Of a stretch of 64,000 bases of DNA, positions 10,302-20,500 are shown piece after piece. The translations under genes were made by a program, and so were the position numbers. Each line of letters opens with the position of its first letter. Position 1 is the stretch's first letter. The stretch spans positions 42,558,152-42,622,151 of the forward strand of contig CM075775.1 of the NCBI GenBank assembly GCA_037974665.1, given 5' to 3'. The notes beneath the pieces were generated by a model, which saw nothing but the letters and a program-made list of their open reading frames with translations, was not told where the DNA came from and did no database searches. Source of the stretch: Ehretia macrophylla (taxonomy: Eukaryota; Streptophyta; Magnoliopsida; Boraginales; Ehretiaceae).

Positions 10302-10810
10302 TTAACTAGGTCCTTCATCTGGGTTGATTAGGTGGAAAGACTTCGAGTCAGCGCTGCCTACAATACACTCATAGTTGAACCACATGTACATGAGCTTCTT
10401 CGAGCCGTGGCCCGTCCCGAACCCGGATGGTAACACACTAGCTCTAACTGTTATGGACTGCATTGTCTTCAGCATTAGGCGGTTCTACTCGGTGGCCTTT
10501 CGCCGAATCGCGAACCCGAGTTTTCAGTCGTTGCTAAACAATGTCCAGAGAGGGACCAAGTGGAGAGGGCAGCGACTCAGTTCTAAGTCAGGGGAGTCCT
10601 CTTTGAACTCTAATGCGATTCGGACGAGTTCACATTGCATTTCTGGATGGTGGTGGTGGTGGGAATGGAGAGCTCTAATAGGAAGGATGACTTTGTGTTA
10701 AGACAGTCGTGTTAGACGTTGAACCAGATGTGTCTACCACGGCGGTGGCTGAAGATGGTGCCGATAACCATTGTTCTGGAGGAACGTGGTGGTGCAAAGA
10801 GGGATGTTGT
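10302..10810 (-). pseudogene. MIZ1-like (DUF617) pseudogene
   Basis: The minus strand carries, in order, several hallmarks of the plant DUF617/MIZU-KUSSEI1 family: VIGTIFSHRRGR, FLLELSIPT, ELVRIALEF, PLWTLFSND, GFAIRRKATE, LMYMWFNYECIVGSADSKSF and HLINPDEG just before a terminal TAA at 10302-10304. The family (for example Arabidopsis MIZ1) acts in root hydrotropism and related growth responses. The copy is broken: stops interrupt it after FNV, after FSND (TGA) and after KATE (TAG), and a frame change separates the SIPT block from the RIALEF block. The breaks at Arg/Gln codons look like C-to-T changes. Upstream sequence toward E1 is not clearly homologous. The N-terminal part is not identified. 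Confidence 0.75.
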
Positions 10811-11017
10811 GGCTGTTGGGATGGGGGGTTCTAAGTATTCTTGCTGGTTATTTTGCTTTTTCCTTTCTAGGTCGTCTAGATCATCGCATATAGATGTACT
10901 GAGGAATTTCTTGGTGATGTGGTGCTAGTAGGATGGTAGAGGTGTTAGTGAGGTAGGGGTTGGGTAGAGGCAAGGGATGAGGAAATGACAGAAAACATAG
11001 ATCTTGGACATGGCTGC

Positions 11018-11357
11018 TGTCACGAGCTCTATCATGCAGCAAGGTGACTTGGCAGTTACAACAAATACAACACCTCACACACATGAGCAGAGGAAATTAG
11101 GAAAAGGACTACGCACCAAACAAGCTCCACATCATTTGGCAGAGTTTGTTACATCATAACAACTAAAAGCTCAAGTATAAAAGAAGGTCCTGGACCATAG
11201 AATAGGCATCAGAAATATGTTATCTCTTTGTACTCTTTTCTTCTCTCTTCTATAGGAGTTACCAATTCTCTAAAAATTGGCCTATCTGTACTTTTGTTTC
11301 CTTCAATTTAATACAACACTCTGTTCTCTATAAATTGCTATTAGCTTAATCATCACA
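11018..11357 (+). repeat. E1 5' LTR
   Basis: TG..CA ends. A TATAAAAG box at about 11176-11183 marks the likely U3 promoter. The element's own sequence then begins AAGGTGCTTTCATCTTCGAA at 11358, the likely primer-binding zone (tRNA not assigned). Confidence 0.88.
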
Positions 11358-11379
11358 AAGGTGCTTTCATCTTCGAACT

Positions 11380-14300
11380 ATAGCGGAAGGTACTCAATTC
11401 AAACTCCTGGATGACACACTCAAACAACAAGGGCAAATCTTAGAGTCCCTTCAATCAGCTATCATAGCTCAGCAAGTATCCATGGAAAAGCTTGCATTAC
11501 AATGTACTACTTTAGATGGTAAAGTCGAGCAAGTCCTTCGTTCCGGCGAAGGCTCGTCAGCTTCTTGTTCATTTTCTCCACCGCCAACTACTAGATCTCA
11601 CACCAACTCCGTTGCAGCAGCTCACGCCTTACGATTGGATTTTCCAAGATTTGATGGCTCCGATACAGCTGGCTGGGTCTTCAAGGTGAATTAATTTTGT
11701 GACTATTACGCCATTGAAGATAACCAACGACTGACCATATCCTCCTTCCACATGGACGGGCCAGCTTTACATTGGTACCACTGGATGGTACGTAATCGTC
11801 AGTTTACTACATGGGAAGCTTTCACTCATGCTCTTGAGGTTCGATTTGCTCCTATCAAATTCGATAACCTTCATGGATCGCTGGTTAAACTGACCCAAAC
11901 TTCCTCTGTTGCGGATTATCAATTTGCCTTTGAGCTATTTGCCAACCGTACTACTGGACTTCCTGCAGATTTTTTGCTAAATTGCTTCATCTCTGGTCTG
12001 CGGGCCGATATTCGAACTGAGGTCATGTCCTTTCAGCCAGTGTCTATGACTCAAGCCATTAGGCTTGCCCGGTTGCAAAAGGCCAAAATTGTAGAGCTCC
12101 GAAAACTTTCTACAAAGCCCAACCCTCTGTCCAAGCCCACTCTATATTATAATGCACTTCCATCGCCGAGCCCACATATCCAACAACCCACTTCATACAA
12201 CAACCCACTCACATCACTGAGCCCACACATATCTTCTCCACTTAGCCCACTTCCGATACAACCACCTTCTACCATCAAACCTCCACTTCTTTCTCCATCA
12301 CCATCTTCCCATTTACCTCACCTACCCATCAAACGTCTAACTCCTGCAGAAATTCAACTTAAGTGTGAAAATGGGTTATGCTACAATTGTGATGAGAAGT
12401 GGTCTTCTCTTTATTGTTGCAAACAATCTCCGTGTTTATTGCTTATGGATTTTGACTCTGCAAATGACCCACCTGACTCACCTCCATCTGATTCCCCTTT
12501 TGAAACTTCATCTGAACTTAATGCCACATAAATTTCATATCATGCAATGGCTGGTCACCCTTCAATCACTACTCTGCGTTTTCAGGGGCTTCTTTTGGGT
12601 TCTTCGGTTCAAATATTGGTGGACAGTGGTAGTACATATAGTTTCATCCAGTCCCGAGTCGCACGTCACCTAGCTTTACCAATAGAGCCATCTCCCACGT
12701 TTGTTGTTGTTGTTGGGAACGGTGAACGTCTCAAGACTGAGGGTTGTATTTGTCAAGCAGTTCTTTCAGTTTAGGGTCATGAATTGTGTACTGATCTATA
12801 TGTGTTGCCTTTAGATGGTGCGGATGTGGTCCTCGGAATCTCTTGGTTAATCACTTTGGGTAACATCAAATTGAATTATTCCACTTTGCAATTGGGTTTT
12901 CAACTAAATGATCAGACAGTGGAGTTACAAGGTGAATCCACTCCAGCTTCGAGTCTCATGCAATTCTCCAGTTTTCGCTGTTTGAATGATACACAAGCTG
13001 CTGCTCAATATTTTCGTTTGGAGTTAGTGTCGGTGGAATCTCATGCTTCTATGTCTCTGCCTACTAATATTCAAATGGTTCTTGATGAATTTCAGATGGT
13101 TTTCTCGAAACCACGACAATTACCACCACGCCGTACCAATGATCACTCTATTCATCTTCATCCTGGGGCTCTACCAGTCAACGTCAAGCCTTATAGGTAT
13201 CCGCATTTTTAGAAAATAGAAATTGAGCGTTTGGTACAAGAAATGTTCGATGATAAGATTATTCGACCAAGCACTAGCCCCTACTCTTCACCCGTTTTGT
13301 TGTTAAAGAAAAAAGATGGTACATGGAGGTTTTGTACCGACTATCGAGCTTTAAATGCCGTTACTATCAAGGATAGTTTCCCTATTCCTACCATTGATGA
13401 ATTGTTTGATGAATTATTTGGTGCTAAATTTTTTTCTAAATTGGATTTGTTGGCAGGATATCACCAAATTCGTCTTCAAGATACGAATATTCCTAAAACT
13501 GCATTCCGAACACATGAGGGCCATTACGAATACTTGGTCATGCCGTTTGGTCTTATAAATGCCCCAACTACCTTTCAAGCTACAATGAATGAGGCTTTTA
13601 AGCCATTTTTGCGCAAATTTGTTCCAGTGTTTTTTGATAATATTTTGATCTATAGCAGGACTTGGGCTGACCATCTACTTCACTTAAAGATGGTTCTCAT
13701 TACATTACAATCTCAACAGCTTGTTGCCAAACGTTCCAAGTGCATTTTTGGACAATCTTCAGTCCATTATCTAGGCCATGTTATTTATTCTGATGGTATT
13801 TCTATGGACCCCGACAAGGTCCAGGCGATGTTGGATTGGCCCCCGCGTCGGAATGTTTGAAGTCTTCGTGGATTTTTAGGCCTTACTAGTTATTATTGTC
13901 GTTTTATTAGACATTATGCTCAACTCGTAGGCCTTCTCACGGATCTCCTTAAATGATATTCTTTCTTATGGTCGGACATGGCTCAAGCAGCCTTCATCTC
14001 TCTCAAACAAGCTATGACCACAACTCCAGTTTTGGCCCTTCTAGATTTCTCTATTCCTTTTATTATAGAGACAGATGCCTCGGGTATGAGAATTGGTGTA
14101 GTTCTTCAACAAAATGGTCATCCCTTGGCCTTCTTTAGTCAAAAGCTATCCAACAGGCTTCAATATTCTTCTACTTACACAAGGGAAATGCATGCCATTG
14201 TAGTCGCCATCAATAAGTGGCGCCAATATGTATTGGGGAGAAAATTTCTTGTTAAAACGGATCAAAGGAGCTTGAAGAACCTCACGACACAAGTAATTCA

Positions 14301-15845
14301 AACCCCGGAGTAGCAAAAATGGCTTTCCAAACTTGTTGGGTATGACTTTGAGATTATTTATCAGTTGGGTCGTGAAAATAAAGTGGCAGATGCCCTCTCT
14401 TAGGTTCCAACTGAATGTTTTATGGCATATTCTCATCCTCAATTTGCCTTGCTTGATGACATTCGCCAAGAGAATCGCACCAGTACAGAGCTAATAAACA
14501 TTCGAAATCAGTTAACTTCTAATCCTCACTTACCATCTGATTTTGCAATATGGAATGATCTGTTAACTCATAAACGACGCTTGGTCATTGTGTCAGACTC
14601 TCCACTATGAGAAAAGCTGTTACTTGAATATCATTCAACCTCTATTGGAGGCCACTCGGGGATTTTATGCACTTTTCAGCTTTTATCATCCAATTTCTTT
14701 TGGAAACACATGCGACGGGATGTTCGTTTATTTGTCGAACAGTGCGTTACTTGTCAGGCCATGAAGCTTTCTCACCGCAATCCAGCAGGCCTTCTTCAGC
14801 AATTGCCCATTCCTAACCAAGTATGGGAAGATATATCTATGGATTTTATTGTTGGTTTGCCTTTTTTCGAAGGTCATTCTATCATCATGGTCGTAGTTGA
14901 CAGGTTCTCCAAATATGCCCATTTCATCTCTCTGACTTCACCACTCACAAGCTCGAAAGTTGCTACTTCTTTTGTAGCAGAAATTATACGGTTACATAGT
15001 GTTCCCTGAACAATTGTAAATGATCGAGATCCCATTTTTATTAGTTCATTTTGGCGCGAATTATTTCGCCTTCAAGGCACCACTTTGGCAATGAGAAGTG
15101 CCTATCACCCCCAAAGTGATGGTCAAACTGAGGTTGTAAATCAAGGGCTGGAGCTATATTTGTGATGCTTCGTCACTGATTCACCATCCAAATGGAACAA
15201 ATTTTTAGCTTAGGCAAAATTTTGGTACAACACCTCTTTCCATACATCGGTGGGGATGACCGCACACCTCCTACAATTCTTCACTACCTTTCTTGTTCTT
15301 CAAACAATGGTGCTGTTGATCATGAATTGCAGCAGCGGGACCATATACTTTAGCAATTATGCCGCAATTTATAGCATGCCCAAGTCAGAATTAAATACTA
15401 TGCAGACAAGAATCACCATGAAGCATCTTATAAGGTCGGTGACTATGTGTTGGTCAAGCTACAACCATATCGTCAGTTATTTGTAAAAGGGAATTATAAC
15501 ACTAAGCTGGGCAGACGCTTCTTTGGCCCATTTAAAGTTCTTGAAAGAATTGGTGATGTAGCTTATCGCTTGGAACTTCCAGATTCATCCCGCATTCACC
15601 CAGTCTTTCACGTGTCGTTGCTCAAAAAATTTAAAGGTGACTCTCATATCACTGCAACTCCATTTCCAGTCTTCTCTACTGAGTTCAATCCTCTGCTTCA
15701 ACCCATCGCAATTTTGGATCAAAGGACAATCACTCGTCAAGGCACTAATGTTCAACATGTGCTAGTACAGTGGGAATGACTGCCTCTCGATGAAGCTACT
15801 TGGGAAGATCAGTCTCATATTAAGAACCTTGAGGACAAGGTTCAA
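11380..15845 (+). pseudogene. E1 gag-pol polyprotein, multiply broken
   Basis: One reading frame, interrupted by at least a dozen stops plus a frameshift near 15250, holds a gag domain (about 11640-12130), a CCHC-like knuckle (CYNCDEKW, 12379 on), protease LVDSGSTYSF (12613 on), reverse transcriptase (13240-13800), RNase H (13990-14400, TDASG), integrase with HHCC zinc region (14630-14770) and catalytic core (14830-15170), and a chromodomain (about 15700-15830). The apparent first codon of gag at 11380 is ATA, where a start would be expected. In the reverse transcriptase the catalytic FxDD is FFDN, so a key aspartate is lost. No product can be functional. Confidence 0.88.
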
Positions 15846-15848
15846 CAT

Positions 15849-15862
15849 AAAAATGGGAGAAT
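15849..15862 (+). promoter_or_regulatory. E1 polypurine tract
   Basis: AAAAATGGGAGAAT directly before the 3' LTR, in the position of the plus-strand primer. Confidence 0.65.
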
Positions 15863-16038
15863 TGTCACGAGCTCTATCATGCAGCAAGGTGACTTGGCAG
15901 TTACAGCAAATACAACACCTCACACACATGAGCATAGGCAATTAGGAAAAGGTCTACGCACCAAATGAGCTCCACATCATTTGGCAGAGTTTGTTACATC
16001 ATAACAACTAAAAGCTCAAGTATAAAAGAAGGTCTTGG
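15863..16038 (+). repeat. E1 3' LTR, first part
   Basis: Matches the first half of the 5' LTR, including the TATAAAAG box, and ends at the target site CTTGG (16034-16038) where LARD-1 inserted. The second half resumes at 23347. Confidence 0.9.
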
Positions 16039-16967
16039 TGTGATAACCAGAACCCGGCATGCATTTAATAGCACTTGACTGCATTTGATTAAATGTTTAA
16101 TTAGTCAAATCAACCAATTTGCACTATTTTCATATTTCTCTTGGAAGCATTTAGTAATTATATATTGAATAATTGAAAGGTTGTTATCTACTTCTATTAA
16201 TTATAGTAATTGAATTTATTCTCTCGTGATTAATTAAGTGTTATCTTAATTGTTAGGGTTTAATTATGTTTGACTATGTATTTATATTAACCTTCATTTG
16301 TAGTTTAATGTTAACTTCATAATTCTTTTAAATGTTCTAGAAATAGTTAAATTGATTATTTTAAATGAATATTGATTACCTTGATTGTTTTGATTATTTT
16401 AATAATCGGTTTTGGTTGTTTTGTGTTAAAATCACTCGGTTTTCAAATAAATGAGAAAAGTAACTCCGAGCCGGAGTAAATTTTAAACTATGATGCTTTC
16501 CAAAAATGATATATTTCTTAGATTCTTTGAGAATTAATTGTTATTCTTTTATTGTCGCAACGTGCATTGCATATCGAGGGCGTTAGCTAGAAAACGGATT
16601 CCAGTCCTCAGCAAATAGTGAAACTAGTATTTAGATGACTTAAATTTTATATTTTAATTGTTACTAGCTAGAATTAATTTTGGTGTTAGTTATTTAGCTT
16701 AAAAATGCACAAAAATAAGCCATTTTGACTAGTTTTAAGTTGTTTGACCAACCTTGACCAAAGCTTTGACCCTTTTGACCTTTGTCATCTTTAAAATAGC
16801 CTAAATAACACAAAAAAAAACAGAGCTGAACAGAGGGCTTAAGGCCGAAAAAACAAGGAGAGAAAAAAAAAAATTCAACTTCAATTCATCAATTCTTCGC
16901 GAGGGCTTCCACGGGGTGGTTTTCGAGGCGTTCTACGAGGTTTTCCTAGCGTCTAGGAGCGTCTAAG

Positions 16968-18280
16968 GTGAGGGTTTCATCGTTATTTGCGCATTTGAAA
17001 TATTTGTAACTAAACTTTGATTTTTGGATTTTATGCGTAGATTGTTGTTTTAATCGTTTTGTTGCTTAAAGAATGTTCCTTGTTGATTGTAGAACATGTA
17101 TTTATAGCTTTTTAGCATTTTCTACGGTTGAAAATCGAAATTGCAATTTAAATTGTTTAATGAATAGTAATTAGTGAATAGTAAACCCTTGAAACAATAA
17201 AGTTGCGCTGTTATGCTGTCTGTTGATGTGAAAAGGTGCTAGGTATGCTAGAATGCCTAAATGTGTGGTTTAATTGGAATGTGTAATAGAAAAATGGAGA
17301 AAAACGGCTTAGTGAAAGTGGGGGTCGTTTAGGTCGACTTTAGCGTTTTCTCATTTTGCGTGATGGCATTGTTTCGGGAGCCCATGGAAGCACTTTTGGT
17401 GCGGTCGTGGTGTTGGTTGGGTGTTTGGTTGGTATAGTTGTAGTTCAAACGAGCAAAGGAAAAAAATCGGGCTTTGCGTGGATTCTAGGGTTAAGTAGGG
17501 TTTCAGAGTCTCTAGACGTGCCTTATAGTGACCTAGGAAGATTGGCGAAGTCGGTTTTCGGAACTCGTGGCTCGTTTGGAGATGATAGTGTTTTGATAGT
17601 TGGGGCCGATTTATGACTTGGTGTGTTTTGTTGAAGTTATGCCTATAGAATGCTTGTTAATGCTTATTATTGCTTGTTATGCTTGCTAATGCTTATTCCG
17701 CTTGTTAGAGTTGGTTGTTGATTGAAATGTTTATCCATTGTTGAGAATGCTTGATATCTTGTTTATCGTTCGTTTATCGCCTTGAATCGAGTCTTGCATT
17801 GCATAGTGTCTCGGGCGTGAGTGATGAGCCTCTCTGGGTAGCCTCGGGTTGCCAGTGTTGGTTGCTCTAGCTCCGCTGCTATTCCCATTCTCGCTTGAGT
17901 TGCCTCCCAGGGAGATTTGTGTCGTAGATTTGATTGGATACTTCCGGGGTATTCCAAACTGGTGTTATAAGGTGGATGCGCGCTTATTGTCATCATTGTC
18001 AACATCAAGCTCGAGATTGATGTATCGCTCGTGGAATGGTACATTGCTCGTATGAGTGAACCATAGCCTTCAGAGTGTGGTATAGCTTTGAATGGTTGTG
18101 TTAATGCTTTCAGTAATTACTTATTGTATTGATTGTTTATCTTGATTGCTTATTTATCAATTATATTGCTTAACTGTCTTATTTGCATTGCACGACTTTC
18201 TTTCTCTCCAATTCGATATCTGTCTCGCCCTCACTGAGTATACGTGTTGTGTATACTCACTCCTCACCACCACATTTCAG
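16968..18280 (+). other. Predicted LTR intron (LARD-1 5' LTR)
   Basis: Donor TCTAAG|GTGAGGG at 16967/16968 and acceptor CACATTTCAG|GAAATG at 18280/18281 bound 1313 nt. The 3' LTR has the same pair at 21430-22742, also 1313 nt. The equivalent donor and acceptor occur at matching places in the LTRs of LARD-2 (1311 nt), the Tekay-like element (1260 nt) and the solo LTR (1789 nt). Splicing is inferred from sequence only. Confidence 0.5.
18235..18259 (+). promoter_or_regulatory. Conserved LTR hairpin with branch-point-like CTCAC
   Basis: TGAGTATAC pairs perfectly with GTATACTCA around the loop GTGTTGT. It is preceded by CCCTCAC and followed by CTCCTCACC. The 3' arm runs into CTCAC, matching the plant branch-site consensus CTNAY, 21 nt before the CAG acceptor at 18280. 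The same hairpin is at 22697-22721 in the 3' LTR. Confidence 0.55.
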
Positions 18281-18881
18281 GAAATGTCATGTTAGCTGGA
18301 AGTTCGTGATTTCGTGGAAGTTTGTTGCATGAAGAGTTGTCTTGCGTGCCTATGTGGCTTGAGTGTCGAAGTTGTGAAGATATATGCTTTCATATGTTGT
18401 ATGTATTTAATGCTAAAAGTATGTAATTTAAGTTTCATTAGATTCTTGAAGTAGTTTGATAAGTTAGATTATGTATCTAGTTATTATAACTTAACTTCAA
18501 ATGCATGTTTGTAATGTCCGAAAGAAAAGAACTAGAATGGCATGATAGTCTATTTTATGTAGTAGCTTAGTATGGTTTAATTTTCAAGTTTGAATGTACT
18601 TGTCAAAATGAAAAGAGATAGGTTAGCTTTTAAATTTGAAATGTATGTATACTTGCTGAGTTTAAATTGTTGAGAACCGAGGCTCGGATGGCCTTGCGGA
18701 AGTTTTGTATGGTTGGACACGGTGTTGGTCCATTTAAATGCTATTACAGGTTTTACATTTTGCCTAGAAACAGGGGAGACTCCGTCCGTTTTCCCTGAAA
18801 ATTTTGCCCGGGTTTGGTTTGGGTTGTGATTAGATCGATTGATAGAACTCTCGGTCTCGAGAGGGATCGGGGTGTTACAGG

Positions 18882-18893
18882 TGGTATCAGAGC
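18882..18893 (+). promoter_or_regulatory. LARD-1 primer-binding site (initiator tRNA-Met)
   Basis: TGGTATCAGAGC, complementary to the 3' end of plant initiator tRNA-Met, two bases after the 5' LTR. Confidence 0.92.
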
Positions 18894-20487
18894 TTGTCTA
18901 GCTCATAAGCCGGGACAGGGTCCTCGGTTTGGTGGGTAGTGATCCTTGAATGTGTGCTTGTTAAGTGTGTTTTGAAAGTGCATGCTTGTATGTGAGATTG
19001 TGTGTCTTGACATGAATGTGTGCTCCTATGTGATATAGTTATGTGTTATGTGTTAATTGTGTGCTAAGTGAAGTAAAGTGTCTAGTTGTGCATTGAATTG
19101 ACCTATCGAATTGGCATTGTGAATCGAATTGATCTCGTGAATTGTTATTTGCTTGAAGTATTTCTTGTAATGTGTGTTTTAAAATGTCTTGAATTGATTA
19201 TGTTATGCTTGACTTGATTGCCGTGCTTGAGTGACTTTGTTGAATAAACTATTTTGTAAACTTGCTTGCATAATAGTTTAAGGCATATGTATAACTGTGA
19301 TATATTGGCATTCATACATGTCCTATTGAAATGGTAAGTAAGTCCTCTTCCTCCCCTGAAGAAAGTGGTTCACCGCTGGCTTTTCAAGGTGTATGGATTG
19401 GCAGGAAATGAATGGCATTTGGCTAGCCTTTATTTGGGAATTGGTGTTTGCTTTTGGGGCTCGGTTATGGGCAAATCTCTATGGCCTCCTCTGTGCTTAA
19501 CAGTTGTGAAAGCGTAGCTTTCTCTTGGGATTTTATTTGGTTATTCTTTGGAGCATTCTTTGGTTTTCTTAATGGGTGTTCTTTGGGGACTTTTGTTGGC
19601 ACTACTTGGTAGACTTGGCTATTGGATTTTCAGTTGGACTTACTGCATGGTATTATCTATGGTATATGTGTCTTGGTCTTTATTAGAGTGTTACTGGTAT
19701 TCCTTATTGGAAAATTCTTCAATGGCATTCTCTAGGATTCTTAGTGGCCATTTATTTAGTATTACTTATTGGGTAATTCTTAGTACTTTCTTACTGGAGC
19801 ATTGTTCGGGTATTTTCTTTGGCATCCCTCAGTTGATTTGGTAACTGGAATTCCTATCAGACTCATTATCTCATATTACTTACGGTATTCTTTGGAATTC
19901 TTATCGGGCATTTTACTAGTATTTTCCTTATTGGCATTTATTGGAAGGTCTTACACTTGGAATTCTGCTTGGACATATTATCTTGTACTGTTTACGGCTT
20001 CTCCTTCGGCCTTTCCACTCAGGGAGAATATATACTTGCTGTTTGACTAAAATGTTGCGGTAGGAACACAGTGATTGGAAGATTTCATTTAGAGGTTGGC
20101 CTTTGGTATTCTTCTCTATATTCCTTTACAGAACTTTCAACTGGGTATATTTACGGTAGTCAGTACTGCATGAGGTGTATCTACTCTGGCTATCTCTTAA
20201 CTTTCTTATTTGGTACTTGTTAGACTTCTATTGAAGATTCTTAAATAGGGTACTCCATCGGTACTCTTCCTGCCATTAGTATATGGTATTGATGATATCT
20301 ACAATATCTTTACTTCAGTCTTTAGTTGGTATTTCCTCGGCATTCTTGATTGGAATTTCTATTCGGGATTTCCTACGGGCATTCTTATATATTATCTTGC
20401 TCAGCAACCGATGAAGATTAGTCAGAATTGGATTTCAGATGATGCTGAGTTCTATTGGAAAAAGAATTGCGAGGACGCAATTGTTTT
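18894..20487 (+). other. LARD-1 internal region, non-coding, quasi-repetitive
   Basis: No retroelement domain in any frame. From about 19370 to 20400 the sequence is made of loosely repeated pieces such as GGTATTCTT, GGCATTCTT, CTTATTGG and CTTGGAATTC at irregular 15-40 base spacing. The Leu/Trp/Phe-rich frames at 19548-20050 are a by-product. The LARD-2 interior (43924-45715) is homologous but rearranged in detail. The last about 80 bases resemble the Tekay-like element next to its 3' LTR. Confidence 0.75.
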
Positions 20488-20500
20488 AAGGGGGGAAGGA
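20488..20500 (+). promoter_or_regulatory. LARD-1 polypurine tract
   Basis: AAGGGGGGAAGGA directly before the 3' LTR, preceded by CGCAATTGTTTT, which is shared with LARD-2 and the Tekay-like element. Confidence 0.85.

Larger units (their letters stand above)
16039..18879 (+). repeat. LARD-1 5' LTR
   Basis: A 2841-bp LTR. A leader-like stretch (16810-16967) ends in a strong splice donor. A conserved module at about 17790-17970 is shared with the other long LTRs of the window. A hairpin and splice acceptor lie at 18235-18280. Short frames inside it recur in both LTRs with the same lesions and are not genes. Confidence 0.93.

Noticed and set aside
17356-18055. Frames of 68-93 residues repeated in both LARD-1 LTRs (and similar ones in other LTRs)
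   Set aside because: Their duplication simply reflects the LTR pair. They lie inside the predicted intron, and their equivalents in LARD-2 and the Tekay-like LTRs are not in a conserved frame.
19548-20050. Leu/Phe/Trp-rich frames in the LARD-1 interior that look like membrane proteins
   Set aside because: They come from TTGG/ATTCTT quasi-repeats. The homologous LARD-2 interior does not keep the frame, and no methionine, family motif or splice context supports a gene.
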